This document shows, one piece after another, positions 1-9,682 of a stretch of DNA of 33,017 bases. Source of the stretch: Clostridiales bacterium (GTDB lineage Bacteria > Bacillota > Clostridia > Christensenellales > Pumilibacteraceae); the NCBI GenBank assembly GCA_022508425.1, contig JAFLVF010000004.1, positions 1 through 33,017 on the forward strand, written 5' to 3'. The notes beneath the pieces are model-generated. The model had not been told where the DNA came from. It worked only from the letters and a program-made list of their open reading frames with translations, and made no database searches. A program made the position numbers and the translations under genes. Every line of letters begins with the position of its first letter. Positions within the stretch are counted from its first letter, which is position 1.

Positions 1-153
1 GTGCTTGACGGAGATATGAGACCGTGTTTAAGATTGCAAAAGGCGGCCACATTTACAAAAAGACATTACAACATCAAAGACACTGAGTTACCGCAAAATC
101 ACGGAATAGATCATTGGCTCCCGGGAGCACTGTAAACGAAGAGCTTATTCATA

Positions 154-3039
154 ATGAAAAACGTCAAACAGAAAAACATCGGCAATAAATTCAGTCGCAA
201 TAAACTTGCGGTAATTATTATCACGGCGGTTATGTCAGTGGCGGCTGTTGTTTTGCTTGTTGTTTTGCTTGCTATGCATGCGGATCCAGAGCTTACAAAA
301 ATAGAGATAACGACGCCTCCTGACAAAACCGAGTATATCGAAAAACAAACGTTGGACACAACGGGTTTAGTGGTAAAAGCGTATTATAAAGATGATGTCG
401 TGGAAATATTCGATTATTCGGTGGATAAATCGGTATTGGAACTCGGTGACGACACAGTTACCGTGTCATATACCAACCGTAAAAAAACCAAGACCGCTAC
501 CTTCGGCATAAGTGTAATAGAAAAGAGTTTTTTATACATAGAGGTAACAAGGCAACCGGAGAAAACGGTTTATGTTGAGGGCTCCATTTTCGATCCGTCC
601 GGAATAGAAGTGACCGCTTATTATAATAACGGGGAGAGCGCGATAGTTTACGATTGGGTATGTAATTCGACGAAGGCATTATCGGTATCGGACAAATCTG
701 TCACGATATCGTACGGCGGCATGACTGCGGAAATACCTATTATTGTTGAGCAGAAGCATTTGCAAGAATTATATATTGATCGTTTGCCGAATAAGCTCCG
801 ATATACCGAGGGTGAATATTTTGATTTCCTCGGGCTTGTGCTGTACGCAAAGCACGATAATGCGCCGGACGAAAGAGTGTATGATTGGCAGCTTGACGCG
901 ATAAAACCGTTGACGGTTGCAGATACAAGCGTAAGTATATCATACACCCTTCACAATGTTACAAAATACGTCGTTATAGATATAGAAGTTGTAGAAGCAG
1001 AGCATATTTCAGATGCGCAAAGACTGTTGTCGGAACTGTTAAAATTACTACCGCAAGTTGATAGGTTGTGTGCCGAGGATTTAGGGGCATTGAATTATGT
1101 CATTTCGGTATTGAGTGAAACAGAACTATCCGAAGAACAGCAGAAACTTATGGATGAATTATGCGCCAAGCGCGATGAGCTTTTGGCTGAATTACCCGAT
1201 GAACCCGAAAAGTATTTTAATATAGTGTACGAAATAGGCGGCGGACTTGTTTTTGAGGATATAAACTTCGGAGATAATCCTACACGGTTAAAGGAGGGTG
1301 AAGTATTCGAGCTAAAAGCTGCTTTTTCCGATACGGCAGAAAAACAGGGTTATGAATTTACGGGATGGTCAATGGACGGCGAAATTATTACGAGCATTAT
1401 CAACATAGGCTCGGATAAAACTGTTTACGCGATTTTTACGCTTACATCTACGGTGGAGCTGATTTTTAAAGATAGGGAATCAAATGAAGAATTGTTAGTT
1501 ATAAACCCGCTACGCACAGACAGCTATAATTTTGATAGCGAAGGCGTATCCTCTGTAATTGTGAATCGCAAAGGTGTATTGCCTATTGCATACTATTCAT
1601 CCGACAATGACAGAATTGATAGTATAGATTTGAATAGGGGTAGTTCGCTGACCGTTTACGTGTTGACCGTCACGGCAAGAGAATTGCATTTGCCGGATGA
1701 GAATTTATTTACGGTCGGATGGAAATATGAATTTGTTATCGGACAAACAACCGACGAAACAATTTCCGTTGCAAGAACAGGGTCGGTTTTTAGGATTCCC
1801 ATCGGAGCTCAAGTTACTATTACTGCAACAAATGCAAATATAGACAGTATAGTTCTTGACGGTGTTAGCATAGGCACAAGACTTAATGCCACCATTGTCA
1901 ACGCAGTGTTTACTATGACGGGAAGCGAATATCCCGCTTCGGTCACATATACTACTAAGCTTACGGACATGACGACATTGTCATTTGTCGGACAAAACAT
2001 TCATTCGGTAGTTTACCCGATCGGATGGAATGGAATCATGGCCGATATTGATTTAGAACGTCTGGCTTTTATTTTCGATGAAGACAATAATAATTATTTA
2101 AATGTCTATCATATACACAATAATGAATATTATTTCGAAGATTTAAAGTCTTATGTATTTAGCAGTGATACTGTTATAAGTGTTTCGAAACTATATAATG
2201 ATTTTACTTTAACGATAAAATATGCTAACGGGCAGGAAAGATTAGACGATATTGTAGGTAAGCAAACATTAAGAAGCGCTATTTCGGAATTTGATGCAAA
2301 TGCCGTTTCCACACTGAATTTAATATTGGATACAAGCAATCTTTTTACAGACGGGGCCATGACTCAGTTAATTACCAAAGATGAGCTGCTTTCCATAGTT
2401 GTACGAAAAAATATTTTAGTTTACAGTGATTGGGTATTAACGCCGCAACAGCCGGAACAACCGAGTTACGAACCCGTTGACTACAGTGAATATTCATTTG
2501 TCAATACTTGGACCTCTTTGTTCGTAGACGAAAGCGATATACTGTCTTGCGAACTTGTTTTAACCGTAGATGGAAATTATTCATATTCAACTTTTGTTAA
2601 CGGCTTGGTTTCGGCTAATGCCTATGGGATATATCGCTTTAATAACGGAAAAATAGATCTTAAAACTTTTGTTTCGGCATATGAATACGACATATTTTCA
2701 CAGGACGACCTACCCATTGACATTTCATTTTCGGTCGACGGGTTATTACTTACTAAATTCATTCGACTTGACGGAACACAAAAGACGGTCTTTGAGCAAG
2801 TATTATTTTGCGGGGCTGTTCGTCCTATCAACTATTCTGCAATTCCTTATATAGGCAGTTATGATATAGACGGAATTACTATTACATTGCTGGAAAACGG
2901 TACTGCAATAATAAGCATCCCGAACGAACAAATTGTAGCATACTATCGTATCGGGGAAGACGGAAAAGTTTATTTAATGGACAACAGCGCTATTGGTACC
3001 GGTGATATAACAAATATATTGGAGGAGCACAAACGATGA
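154..3039 (+). CDS. N-terminally membrane-anchored surface protein with about three bacterial Ig-like (Big_3-type) repeats and an InlB-B/Listeria-Bacteroides-type repeat
   Basis: 961 aa ORF. N-terminal hydrophobic segment (KLAVIIITAVMSVAAVVLLVVLL). Repeated pattern 'PxKTxYxEGxxFDxxGLxVxAYYxxG...VTISY' three times. 'YEFTGWSMDGEIITSIINIGSDKTVYAIF' resembles an InlB B-repeat. Confidence 0.8.
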   Translation: MKNVKQKNIGNKFSRNKLAVIIITAVMSVAAVVLLVVLLAMHADPELTKIEITTPPDKTEYIEKQTLDTTGLVVKAYYKDDVVEIFDYSVDKSVLELGDDTVTVSYTNRKKTKTATFGISVIEKSFLYIEVTRQPEKTVYVEGSIFDPSGIEVTAYYNNGESAIVYDWVCNSTKALSVSDKSVTISYGGMTAEIPIIVEQKHLQELYIDRLPNKLRYTEGEYFDFLGLVLYAKHDNAPDERVYDWQLDAIKPLTVADTSVSISYTLHNVTKYVVIDIEVVEAEHISDAQRLLSELLKLLPQVDRLCAEDLGALNYVISVLSETELSEEQQKLMDELCAKRDELLAELPDEPEKYFNIVYEIGGGLVFEDINFGDNPTRLKEGEVFELKAAFSDTAEKQGYEFTGWSMDGEIITSIINIGSDKTVYAIFTLTSTVELIFKDRESNEELLVINPLRTDSYNFDSEGVSSVIVNRKGVLPIAYYSSDNDRIDSIDLNRGSSLTVYVLTVTARELHLPDENLFTVGWKYEFVIGQTTDETISVARTGSVFRIPIGAQVTITATNANIDSIVLDGVSIGTRLNATIVNAVFTMTGSEYPASVTYTTKLTDMTTLSFVGQNIHSVVYPIGWNGIMADIDLERLAFIFDEDNNNYLNVYHIHNNEYYFEDLKSYVFSSDTVISVSKLYNDFTLTIKYANGQERLDDIVGKQTLRSAISEFDANAVSTLNLILDTSNLFTDGAMTQLITKDELLSIVVRKNILVYSDWVLTPQQPEQPSYEPVDYSEYSFVNTWTSLFVDESDILSCELVLTVDGNYSYSTFVNGLVSANAYGIYRFNNGKIDLKTFVSAYEYDIFSQDDLPIDISFSVDGLLLTKFIRLDGTQKTVFEQVLFCGAVRPINYSAIPYIGSYDIDGITITLLENGTAIISIPNEQIVAYYRIGEDGKVYLMDNSAIGTGDITNILEEHKR

Positions 3040-6000
3040 AAAATACATGCACAAGCAAGTCTATTAAGATTAATTTACTTATTATTTGCTGTGTTTTATC
3101 TGTGTTGCTGCTTGCTTTGTTTTTCAGTCACAATGAAGCAAAAGCGGCGGCGGAAGATTCCGGTATTGATTATACATTTGAAGAAGTCCCGGTTGAAATT
3201 ATCCAAATCGATACCGATTCTCATATAAAACAAATCAAACCCGGCGAAAGCTTTTCAATAACTTTCGAAATGAGTCCATGGTATACAACTACGGACAGGA
3301 TATACTTTGATATTTTGCCTATCGGAGTTGCCGTTGCTTCAGATATCAGCACAATACAAATTAAAAACGGGCAAGCAATGGGAACGGCGATAATTACGGT
3401 TTCGCCTGAAGCAGAAGTCGGCAGTGAGTTTACCGTTACCGCTAATGCGAACGATGTAGCAAGTAATGAGATTAGATTAACTATTGTTAAAATTCCGGTG
3501 GAGCAAATAAAACTTTCATTTGCCGATTCCGACGATAAGCTTCATGTCGGTAAAAGTAAACAAGTTTTGTGCGAAGTTTTTCCGCAGACCGCAACAAACC
3601 AAAATATCAGATACGAATTATCGGGGACAGGGGCACAATATGTAAAGAATATCGACGAAAACACGGGAATAGTCACGGCCATTTCGAATGTTTCCGACGT
3701 TAAAGCAGATTCCACAGTAATTGTAACGGCATTTTCGGAAGATAATCCGTCTATCTCGGATAGTATAGTTATGTCTTTTTATGTTCCGACGATAAATGTC
3801 GAATTATCGGCATCCACGCCGTTAGGCGGAAAGACTCCCGACGATGACACGCTTGCCGTTGCAAACAGTGTTATCGGTGAAACAGTGAAGTTAAGTGCAA
3901 CCGTCAACGGTGTAAACACGACAGGTTTAAATTATGTTATTGTAAAAGGGCGTGAATATGTCGAAAACGGACTTATTCGCAGTGACGGAAGCTTTACCGT
4001 TAAATCCACGTCTGCGTGGACGAACGATATGTGTCAGCCTCATGCAGAAATAAGAGTTCGTGCGGCGTATAGTGACGGTTTTGACGAGATAGGTATTTCG
4101 ATATATGTCCCTGTGGAAAAAATATCGTTTGTTAATGATGATGTGCCAAATAATGTCGAGAATAATAGGACGTATGATTTAAGTGTAAAAGCTTTTCCCG
4201 AATACGCTACATTTTTGAATGATTGTAGCAATCCGTTCTTATATACGCTTAACGGGTTGGATAAGAATATAGCATCGGTTAATAACAAAGGAATATTGTC
4301 ACTTCCCAAATCAATCACGAGCAAAGGCAGTATTATAAATTATACTGCATACTTTAATGGAGCATGGGATGGGGTAGATGTAGAGCCGTTTGTTCATACC
4401 ATGTCTATTGTGCCGGTATCGGCAAACAATATTACAAACGTAGTTATAAAAAAGGATGGCGTTTCTATTACTGATAAATCTGTGAATGTTATTCCGGCAG
4501 ATGTTCTAAAAGTAGAAGTGGAATTCGATAAAGATAATGTAACGGAACTTGATTTTGATTTAATAGAAGATAGCACGATGCTATCTGTATCAAGCGATAC
4601 AATTACTATCGCTGATTTAAAGTATATGATCGAGGATAATCCTAATATTCCGATTACACTTAAATATAAAGGAGAAAAATCGGAAATAACAAAACAGCTT
4701 TTTGTACTAGTCTATGTCCCGGCTATGACCGCCCGCATAGATCAAGCATTAATCGCAAGGGATGTTCCTCTGAATTTACAGAAGTTAGTAATTATAAACG
4801 GACATGGATTCGCAAGCGATAAAACCATAACATGGGGCGAAGTCAAAATAAATGATAAAAAAGCGGTAAATGCTAGCTGTAATGATGGTTTTCTTCATAT
4901 TGACAACACAACTAATGCGGGATCGAGAGTGACCGTTACATATAAAACCTATGATAACGATATTTGGTTTGAACACACATTCATTGTGGCTTCGTTAGAT
5001 AATTCTTTCGATTTAACTTATTCACAAATAATAGACTATACGGTTAATGTGGACGCTCCACAACTTGAAGAGGGGCAAAGCGTCAGTTTAAAGTTGCGTT
5101 ATAAAGGCATAAGCGGAAAGAGTTTTGGCTTGACATATAAGCTTTATTCAACCTCAAATTCTACTTTTGTTGAAAAAGCGGGTGATCGAAACGATTTCTG
5201 TGATGAGTTTATACTATCTGCGCTTTCCGGTCAGAGCGGAAGAGACAATAATATAGGATATCTTATTGAAATAATTGACGGCACGGCAATCTATTATATC
5301 GGGACACAAGATTACGTGGAAAAATCGCGGGCTAATGTCCATATGAAAAACATTGCTATTTTTAATCGCATCAATGGAAATATTAGTGTATCAAATAAAT
5401 CGATAGAAGAAGGCGAAACGTTTATTCTTATTGGTTGGGATACGCTTGCAACCTTTGATGAAAAGGATTTATCTTGGTCCATTAACGGCCAGGCAGTTAT
5501 AGACAAGGTGTTAACAGGCGCTCCCAACTGCGCATTTGTGCTTAAAATCTCGGCTTCTCAACCATACAATAACACGTATATTACTTTTTCCGCCGAAATC
5601 GCTTTCAGTCCTATCATATATAAGAGCGAAATAGGCGAGATTCTCAAAAAAACATATAAGAAAAGTGATGAAACCATTAAACTCGCAAACAGTTTAAATG
5701 AAGTAAAGGCAAATTATGCCCAAACCGGTTGGTCAACCAGTATAAATGGAGCAAAAGACTATGAATTAGAAAGCCTATTTAGCGAAAATAAGGACCTAAC
5801 ACTTTACGCTTATTGGAATTTGACATTAATAGAAGAATCGATCGGCAGCTCATACGTATCCGATAGTCCATTACCTAATGATTTCTGTAGTTGGCGTACA
5901 GTAGACACAATATCAGGCTTCTTTAACAGTTACACATCAGTCGACGCCCTTAAAAAAATCGGGTATACGACTGTAACTATATCCATTAATATGCACATAT

Positions 6001-6254
6001 ATATTTACGGCGATGTTGAAATGTATTTACAAATCTATGATGCAATATCCGATAAAGAATTAAGTTGCTCCGGTTTATATCACTCTCCCAATGGCGATTC
6101 ATTTGATACGACATATACATTTACTTTTGATATCTCGGATTTAGATAATACACATGAAATACAATTAAGATTCAAAGGAAGGCGTTATGTAGCGGTATGG
6201 GGTGGACGTGTTACTTTAGAATCAAATAGACATTATACAGTCAAATTTGCATGA
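3036..6254 (+). CDS. Secreted/surface protein with Big_2-like Ig domains and an InlB-type repeat
   Basis: 1072 aa ORF. Signal-like N-terminus (INLLIICCVLSVLLLALFFSHNEAKA). Ig-like segments such as 'VPVEQIKLSFADSDDKLHVGKSKQVLCEVFPQTATNQNIRY'. 'YAQTGWSTSINGAKDYELESLFSENKDLTLYAYWN' resembles an InlB B-repeat. ATGA overlap with the upstream CDS. Confidence 0.8.
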   Translation: MKNTCTSKSIKINLLIICCVLSVLLLALFFSHNEAKAAAEDSGIDYTFEEVPVEIIQIDTDSHIKQIKPGESFSITFEMSPWYTTTDRIYFDILPIGVAVASDISTIQIKNGQAMGTAIITVSPEAEVGSEFTVTANANDVASNEIRLTIVKIPVEQIKLSFADSDDKLHVGKSKQVLCEVFPQTATNQNIRYELSGTGAQYVKNIDENTGIVTAISNVSDVKADSTVIVTAFSEDNPSISDSIVMSFYVPTINVELSASTPLGGKTPDDDTLAVANSVIGETVKLSATVNGVNTTGLNYVIVKGREYVENGLIRSDGSFTVKSTSAWTNDMCQPHAEIRVRAAYSDGFDEIGISIYVPVEKISFVNDDVPNNVENNRTYDLSVKAFPEYATFLNDCSNPFLYTLNGLDKNIASVNNKGILSLPKSITSKGSIINYTAYFNGAWDGVDVEPFVHTMSIVPVSANNITNVVIKKDGVSITDKSVNVIPADVLKVEVEFDKDNVTELDFDLIEDSTMLSVSSDTITIADLKYMIEDNPNIPITLKYKGEKSEITKQLFVLVYVPAMTARIDQALIARDVPLNLQKLVIINGHGFASDKTITWGEVKINDKKAVNASCNDGFLHIDNTTNAGSRVTVTYKTYDNDIWFEHTFIVASLDNSFDLTYSQIIDYTVNVDAPQLEEGQSVSLKLRYKGISGKSFGLTYKLYSTSNSTFVEKAGDRNDFCDEFILSALSGQSGRDNNIGYLIEIIDGTAIYYIGTQDYVEKSRANVHMKNIAIFNRINGNISVSNKSIEEGETFILIGWDTLATFDEKDLSWSINGQAVIDKVLTGAPNCAFVLKISASQPYNNTYITFSAEIAFSPIIYKSEIGEILKKTYKKSDETIKLANSLNEVKANYAQTGWSTSINGAKDYELESLFSENKDLTLYAYWNLTLIEESIGSSYVSDSPLPNDFCSWRTVDTISGFFNSYTSVDALKKIGYTTVTISINMHIYIYGDVEMYLQIYDAISDKELSCSGLYHSPNGDSFDTTYTFTFDISDLDNTHEIQLRFKGRRYVAVWGGRVTLESNRHYTVKFA

Positions 6255-6316
6255 AGCAGTGCAAAGTACGATGTTGCGCGGAATTGAGTCATACAGAGAG
6301 AAGGCTTTCGGACAAG

Positions 6317-6343
6317 TTGTAAACTAAATTAGTACACTATGAT
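6317..6343 (+). promoter_or_regulatory. Possible promoter of the defence-like cassette: TTGTAA-15 bp-TATGAT
   Basis: -10-like TATGAT at 6338-6343, seven bases before the ATG at 6350. -35-like TTGTAA at 6317-6322. The spacer is shorter than optimal. Confidence 0.35.
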
Positions 6344-6349
6344 AAAACC

Positions 6350-7297
6350 ATGAATGCTATTGATATTTTCAAAAGTTTAATCGGCGATAAAATTAAGCCG
6401 TTGATAATCAAATACGAGCTTTTTAAAGATGCTTTCACTACATATCCTTATAGGCATACTTTGGACGCAGACTTTGAGGAGAAGTTTACAGATGCTATTT
6501 TTGATAGTATGATTTTTTATGCTTATGAGAAAGATGAAATCGAAAAGGAATTTAAAAGAGGGCATTTGGATGATCTACGCAGAGCTTCTCGCGTAGCATA
6601 TGAAAATCGTGTTTCAAAAACTGAAAAAGAAACAGATGGGTTGTTGGGAGAATTGACATTAGATAGTTTTATCAAACTTTTCTTTCCGAATATAGAAATG
6701 TTATACTCTCGTGCAAAATATGCCGAGAGGATACCGCATAAAGAAGAAATTATTCAACGCAAGGGACACGAAATAAAAGGTTATGATGGCATGGTCTTTT
6801 CTACAGAGAACGGCCAAAAATACTTTTGGGTAGGACAAGTGAAAACAGGCGATTGGAAATATTGTTTAGATAATATTAAAATTGATATAAACAAAAGTGT
6901 TATTAAGTATTATTTTTCTGATGCAATTGTGATACTTTGCGACATTATGCGAGCTGTTGACAGTTCTTCTGCAGAGTTGAGTAAGATAATAGATGATATC
7001 AACGATATTATTTATGATTGCAATAGTAAACGAGCAGAACAAACCGCAAAAATATTACAATATTTTAAGCAAGAAAACATTAAAATACGAATTCCGTGTT
7101 TGCTGATGCCAAACGAATCCGAATATGACGATAGAGTCAAGTTGCTTGAAATCATTAAAGCAAAAGTAAAAAATGCTTTCAAAGATTTTAATGTAAATAA
7201 TGATGATAATCTCGATATAGAAATATTTTTACTTGTGTTGCCTTTGCGTGATTTGCAAAAAGTACGCAAACTCTTTTTGGAGGTGCGTAAAGTATGA
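6350..7297 (+). CDS. hamA-like: HamA/DUF1837-like protein (Hachiman/AbpA-type), putative PD-(D/E)xK nuclease effector with QxK motif
   Basis: 315 aa. 'GELTLDSFIKLFF...GHEIKGYDGMVF...YFWVGQVKTGDW' matches the E...D...(E/Q)xK layout. Directly followed (ATGA overlap) by a HamB-like helicase. Confidence 0.7.
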   Translation: MNAIDIFKSLIGDKIKPLIIKYELFKDAFTTYPYRHTLDADFEEKFTDAIFDSMIFYAYEKDEIEKEFKRGHLDDLRRASRVAYENRVSKTEKETDGLLGELTLDSFIKLFFPNIEMLYSRAKYAERIPHKEEIIQRKGHEIKGYDGMVFSTENGQKYFWVGQVKTGDWKYCLDNIKIDINKSVIKYYFSDAIVILCDIMRAVDSSSAELSKIIDDINDIIYDCNSKRAEQTAKILQYFKQENIKIRIPCLLMPNESEYDDRVKLLEIIKAKVKNAFKDFNVNNDDNLDIEIFLLVLPLRDLQKVRKLFLEVRKV

Positions 7298-9672
7298 CGA
7301 TTGTGGAATTGTTAAAAGAAACTACTCGGATTATTAATAAATCAGAGTTAACTATCACAGAGCAAAATATATTAAAAGACTTGCTATGCTATTTATCCGA
7401 ATGGCGTAAAAATAATATAGACCATGCAAATCAATATCCGCAATTGGAATTTATTTTATATAATGCAAGCCGCAAACTTAGAACTTTTGGTTATAATCGG
7501 CTGAACAAATTTGACAATGAGGTTATTAACGCTGATAACACCTTAGCTGTCATAAGGGACAAAGCCGTTGATGAACTATACAAAACAGAATCCGGATTCT
7601 TTTTGGATAAAGCGCAAAAAGAAGTTCTTGAGGTGTTTGAGAATGCAAATGAGCGATTGTTTTTAAGTGCCCCTACTTCTTTTGGAAAAACATTTTTATT
7701 AAAAGAAATAATTTATCGGCATCATGAAAAATATCAAAATATTGTAATCGTATTACCAACAGTTGCTTTATTAATTGAAGTCACTGAGGAAATTGATGCC
7801 TTTAATGCAAAGTATAAATTTGGGTATAGTATATATAATTCAGTGTACAAAGATTTGGAACTGTCCGAAAGAAATATTTTTGTTTTGACACCCGAAAGAG
7901 TCGTGCGACTACTAGCTATCGTTCCTGACATTGAAATCAATTTTTTCTTTTTTGATGAAATATACAAAATCGACGAAGACGTCGCATTAACCAGTGAAGA
8001 TGATATAAGTGAGAAGATACAACTTGGAAATAATGAAGCAAAGCACGATGATCGAGATGATCGTGCGGTGGCTTTTAGATTGGCGCTTTATTTTCTACTC
8101 AAAAAGAGTAGAGCCGTTTATTTGGCGGGGCCGTTTATAGAAATAAGTAGTTTGCGCGAAGGGTTTGTTAGGATGCTTGAAACGCATGATATATCGGCAA
8201 AAGAAATTACATTTAATCCTACGTTAAAGAATGAGATTGATTTTCATGGGAAGACGCTGAAATACTTTTCCCCATTTGAGAAATACGAGGAAAAGACGCC
8301 CGCAGATACGTCAATTAAAAAACTTATATATACAGCGCAAAAATTGAAATTTTCCAAAACAAATCAAGCCATAGTTTATTGTTTATATCCCGGATACACG
8401 GAGCAATATGCAAGAGAATTTTCCAATAAATATAAGGAGCAATCACTTATTGATGAAAGGATTCAAATGTTCATAGAGCATTTGAAAAATAATTACAGTT
8501 TTTCTTTTGGCGGTAAAAAAAGTTCGTTTGATAATTGGGATTTTGTATATGCGTTGCGTAATCAAGTCGGTATACATAATGGTAAATTTCCTAAATACTT
8601 TCAGAGAGAAATTATGCGTCTTTTTAATGATGGCGCGATGAGCACATTATTTTGCACCTCTACAATTGTTGAAGGTGTAAATACAAACGCAAAGACAGTC
8701 GTCGTTTATAATAATCCTTCCGGCAATACTAACGAAGGAAAAAGATTTTTATTACTTAATATAAACGGCAGAGCCGGTAGGTATCAACATCATTTTATTG
8801 GTAATATCGTTTATCTCAGTGATAAAAGTCTTAAAATCGTAAATAGTAACGGCATTGCCCTTGATTTCAAGCCTTACAATTCAAAAGTATGTCTAAGTGA
8901 TTTAGATTTGGAAAATATTGCCGATGATGATTTGTCTCAAGTAAATAGAGAGCGAAAAGCTGCGCTTAACTTCAATAAGCAACTCTTGCCGGATGATGTT
9001 TTTGAACAAAACCGTTTAATAGAACGAAAAAAACAGGAAGAAATTTTATTGAAAATACTTGATAAAGTTGATAATTTTATTGGCGTGGAGTCCGCTTCTG
9101 TATATGATTTTGTTAGCGGTTCGTATTTTGAAACAATCTTACAGATATGGTCAGAAATAGGTGAGATTAAGTCGACTCAAATAAAAGCAATAAAAATGTT
9201 TTCAATAAATTACGCTAAAAATAGTTATCGCGGCGTGCTGGATTATCGTTTCAAAAAATATTCTGTGCAAGAAACCGATGAACACAAATTTGTGAATGAT
9301 ACTTATAGAAAAGTATTTTATGATGTAAAAGATACCATTGAATACCAATTGCCCAGAATTATAAGTCTATTTGAGTCTTTGATAATAAGAGCTTTTGAAA
9401 TTAAACGGATAAAACCGGCTTATCCCATCGATTTGAGTAATATAATACGCTTCTTTGAAATAGGCGCCACAACCCCTTTGGGAATAGATATGGTAGAAAA
9501 AGCTATCCCTATTGTTACCGTCAAAAAAGTTGATCAACTTCGACTTAGGTCATCAGACTTAGACGGGCAAAGAAACGAATTTGCAAAATTATTTAATCGG
9601 TTATCGTTTAAGTTTGATGGATATGAAAAACATTATTTGGTTGAATATATAACTAAATATTGTCAAAAGTAA
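7294..9672 (+). CDS. hamB-like: HamB-like SF2 DEAD/DEAH-type helicase of a Hachiman/AbpAB-type defence system
   Basis: 792 aa. Walker A 'SAPTSFGKT', motif II 'FFFDEIYKID', 'GIHNGKFPKYFQREIMRLFNDGAMSTLFCTSTIVEGVNTNAKTVVVYNNPSG', motif VI 'LNINGRAGRYQHHFIGNIVYL'. GGAGGTG ribosome-binding site inside the 3' end of the upstream gene. Confidence 0.8.
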   Translation: MTIVELLKETTRIINKSELTITEQNILKDLLCYLSEWRKNNIDHANQYPQLEFILYNASRKLRTFGYNRLNKFDNEVINADNTLAVIRDKAVDELYKTESGFFLDKAQKEVLEVFENANERLFLSAPTSFGKTFLLKEIIYRHHEKYQNIVIVLPTVALLIEVTEEIDAFNAKYKFGYSIYNSVYKDLELSERNIFVLTPERVVRLLAIVPDIEINFFFFDEIYKIDEDVALTSEDDISEKIQLGNNEAKHDDRDDRAVAFRLALYFLLKKSRAVYLAGPFIEISSLREGFVRMLETHDISAKEITFNPTLKNEIDFHGKTLKYFSPFEKYEEKTPADTSIKKLIYTAQKLKFSKTNQAIVYCLYPGYTEQYAREFSNKYKEQSLIDERIQMFIEHLKNNYSFSFGGKKSSFDNWDFVYALRNQVGIHNGKFPKYFQREIMRLFNDGAMSTLFCTSTIVEGVNTNAKTVVVYNNPSGNTNEGKRFLLLNINGRAGRYQHHFIGNIVYLSDKSLKIVNSNGIALDFKPYNSKVCLSDLDLENIADDDLSQVNRERKAALNFNKQLLPDDVFEQNRLIERKKQEEILLKILDKVDNFIGVESASVYDFVSGSYFETILQIWSEIGEIKSTQIKAIKMFSINYAKNSYRGVLDYRFKKYSVQETDEHKFVNDTYRKVFYDVKDTIEYQLPRIISLFESLIIRAFEIKRIKPAYPIDLSNIIRFFEIGATTPLGIDMVEKAIPIVTVKKVDQLRLRSSDLDGQRNEFAKLFNRLSFKFDGYEKHYLVEYITKYCQK

Positions 9673-9682
9673 GGAGTAAAAT

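Noticed and set aside
1-135. Open frame from the window edge, '...RPCLRLQKAATFTKRHYNIKDTELPQNHGIDHWLPGAL*', as a truncated upstream gene
   Set aside because: Only 44 codons, which can stay open by chance, and no recognisable motif. Cannot be decided without upstream sequence.
154-6254. CRISPR-like or tandem DNA repeats in the Ig-like proteins
   Set aside because: Repetition is at protein-domain level with divergent DNA. No regularly spaced identical repeats were seen.
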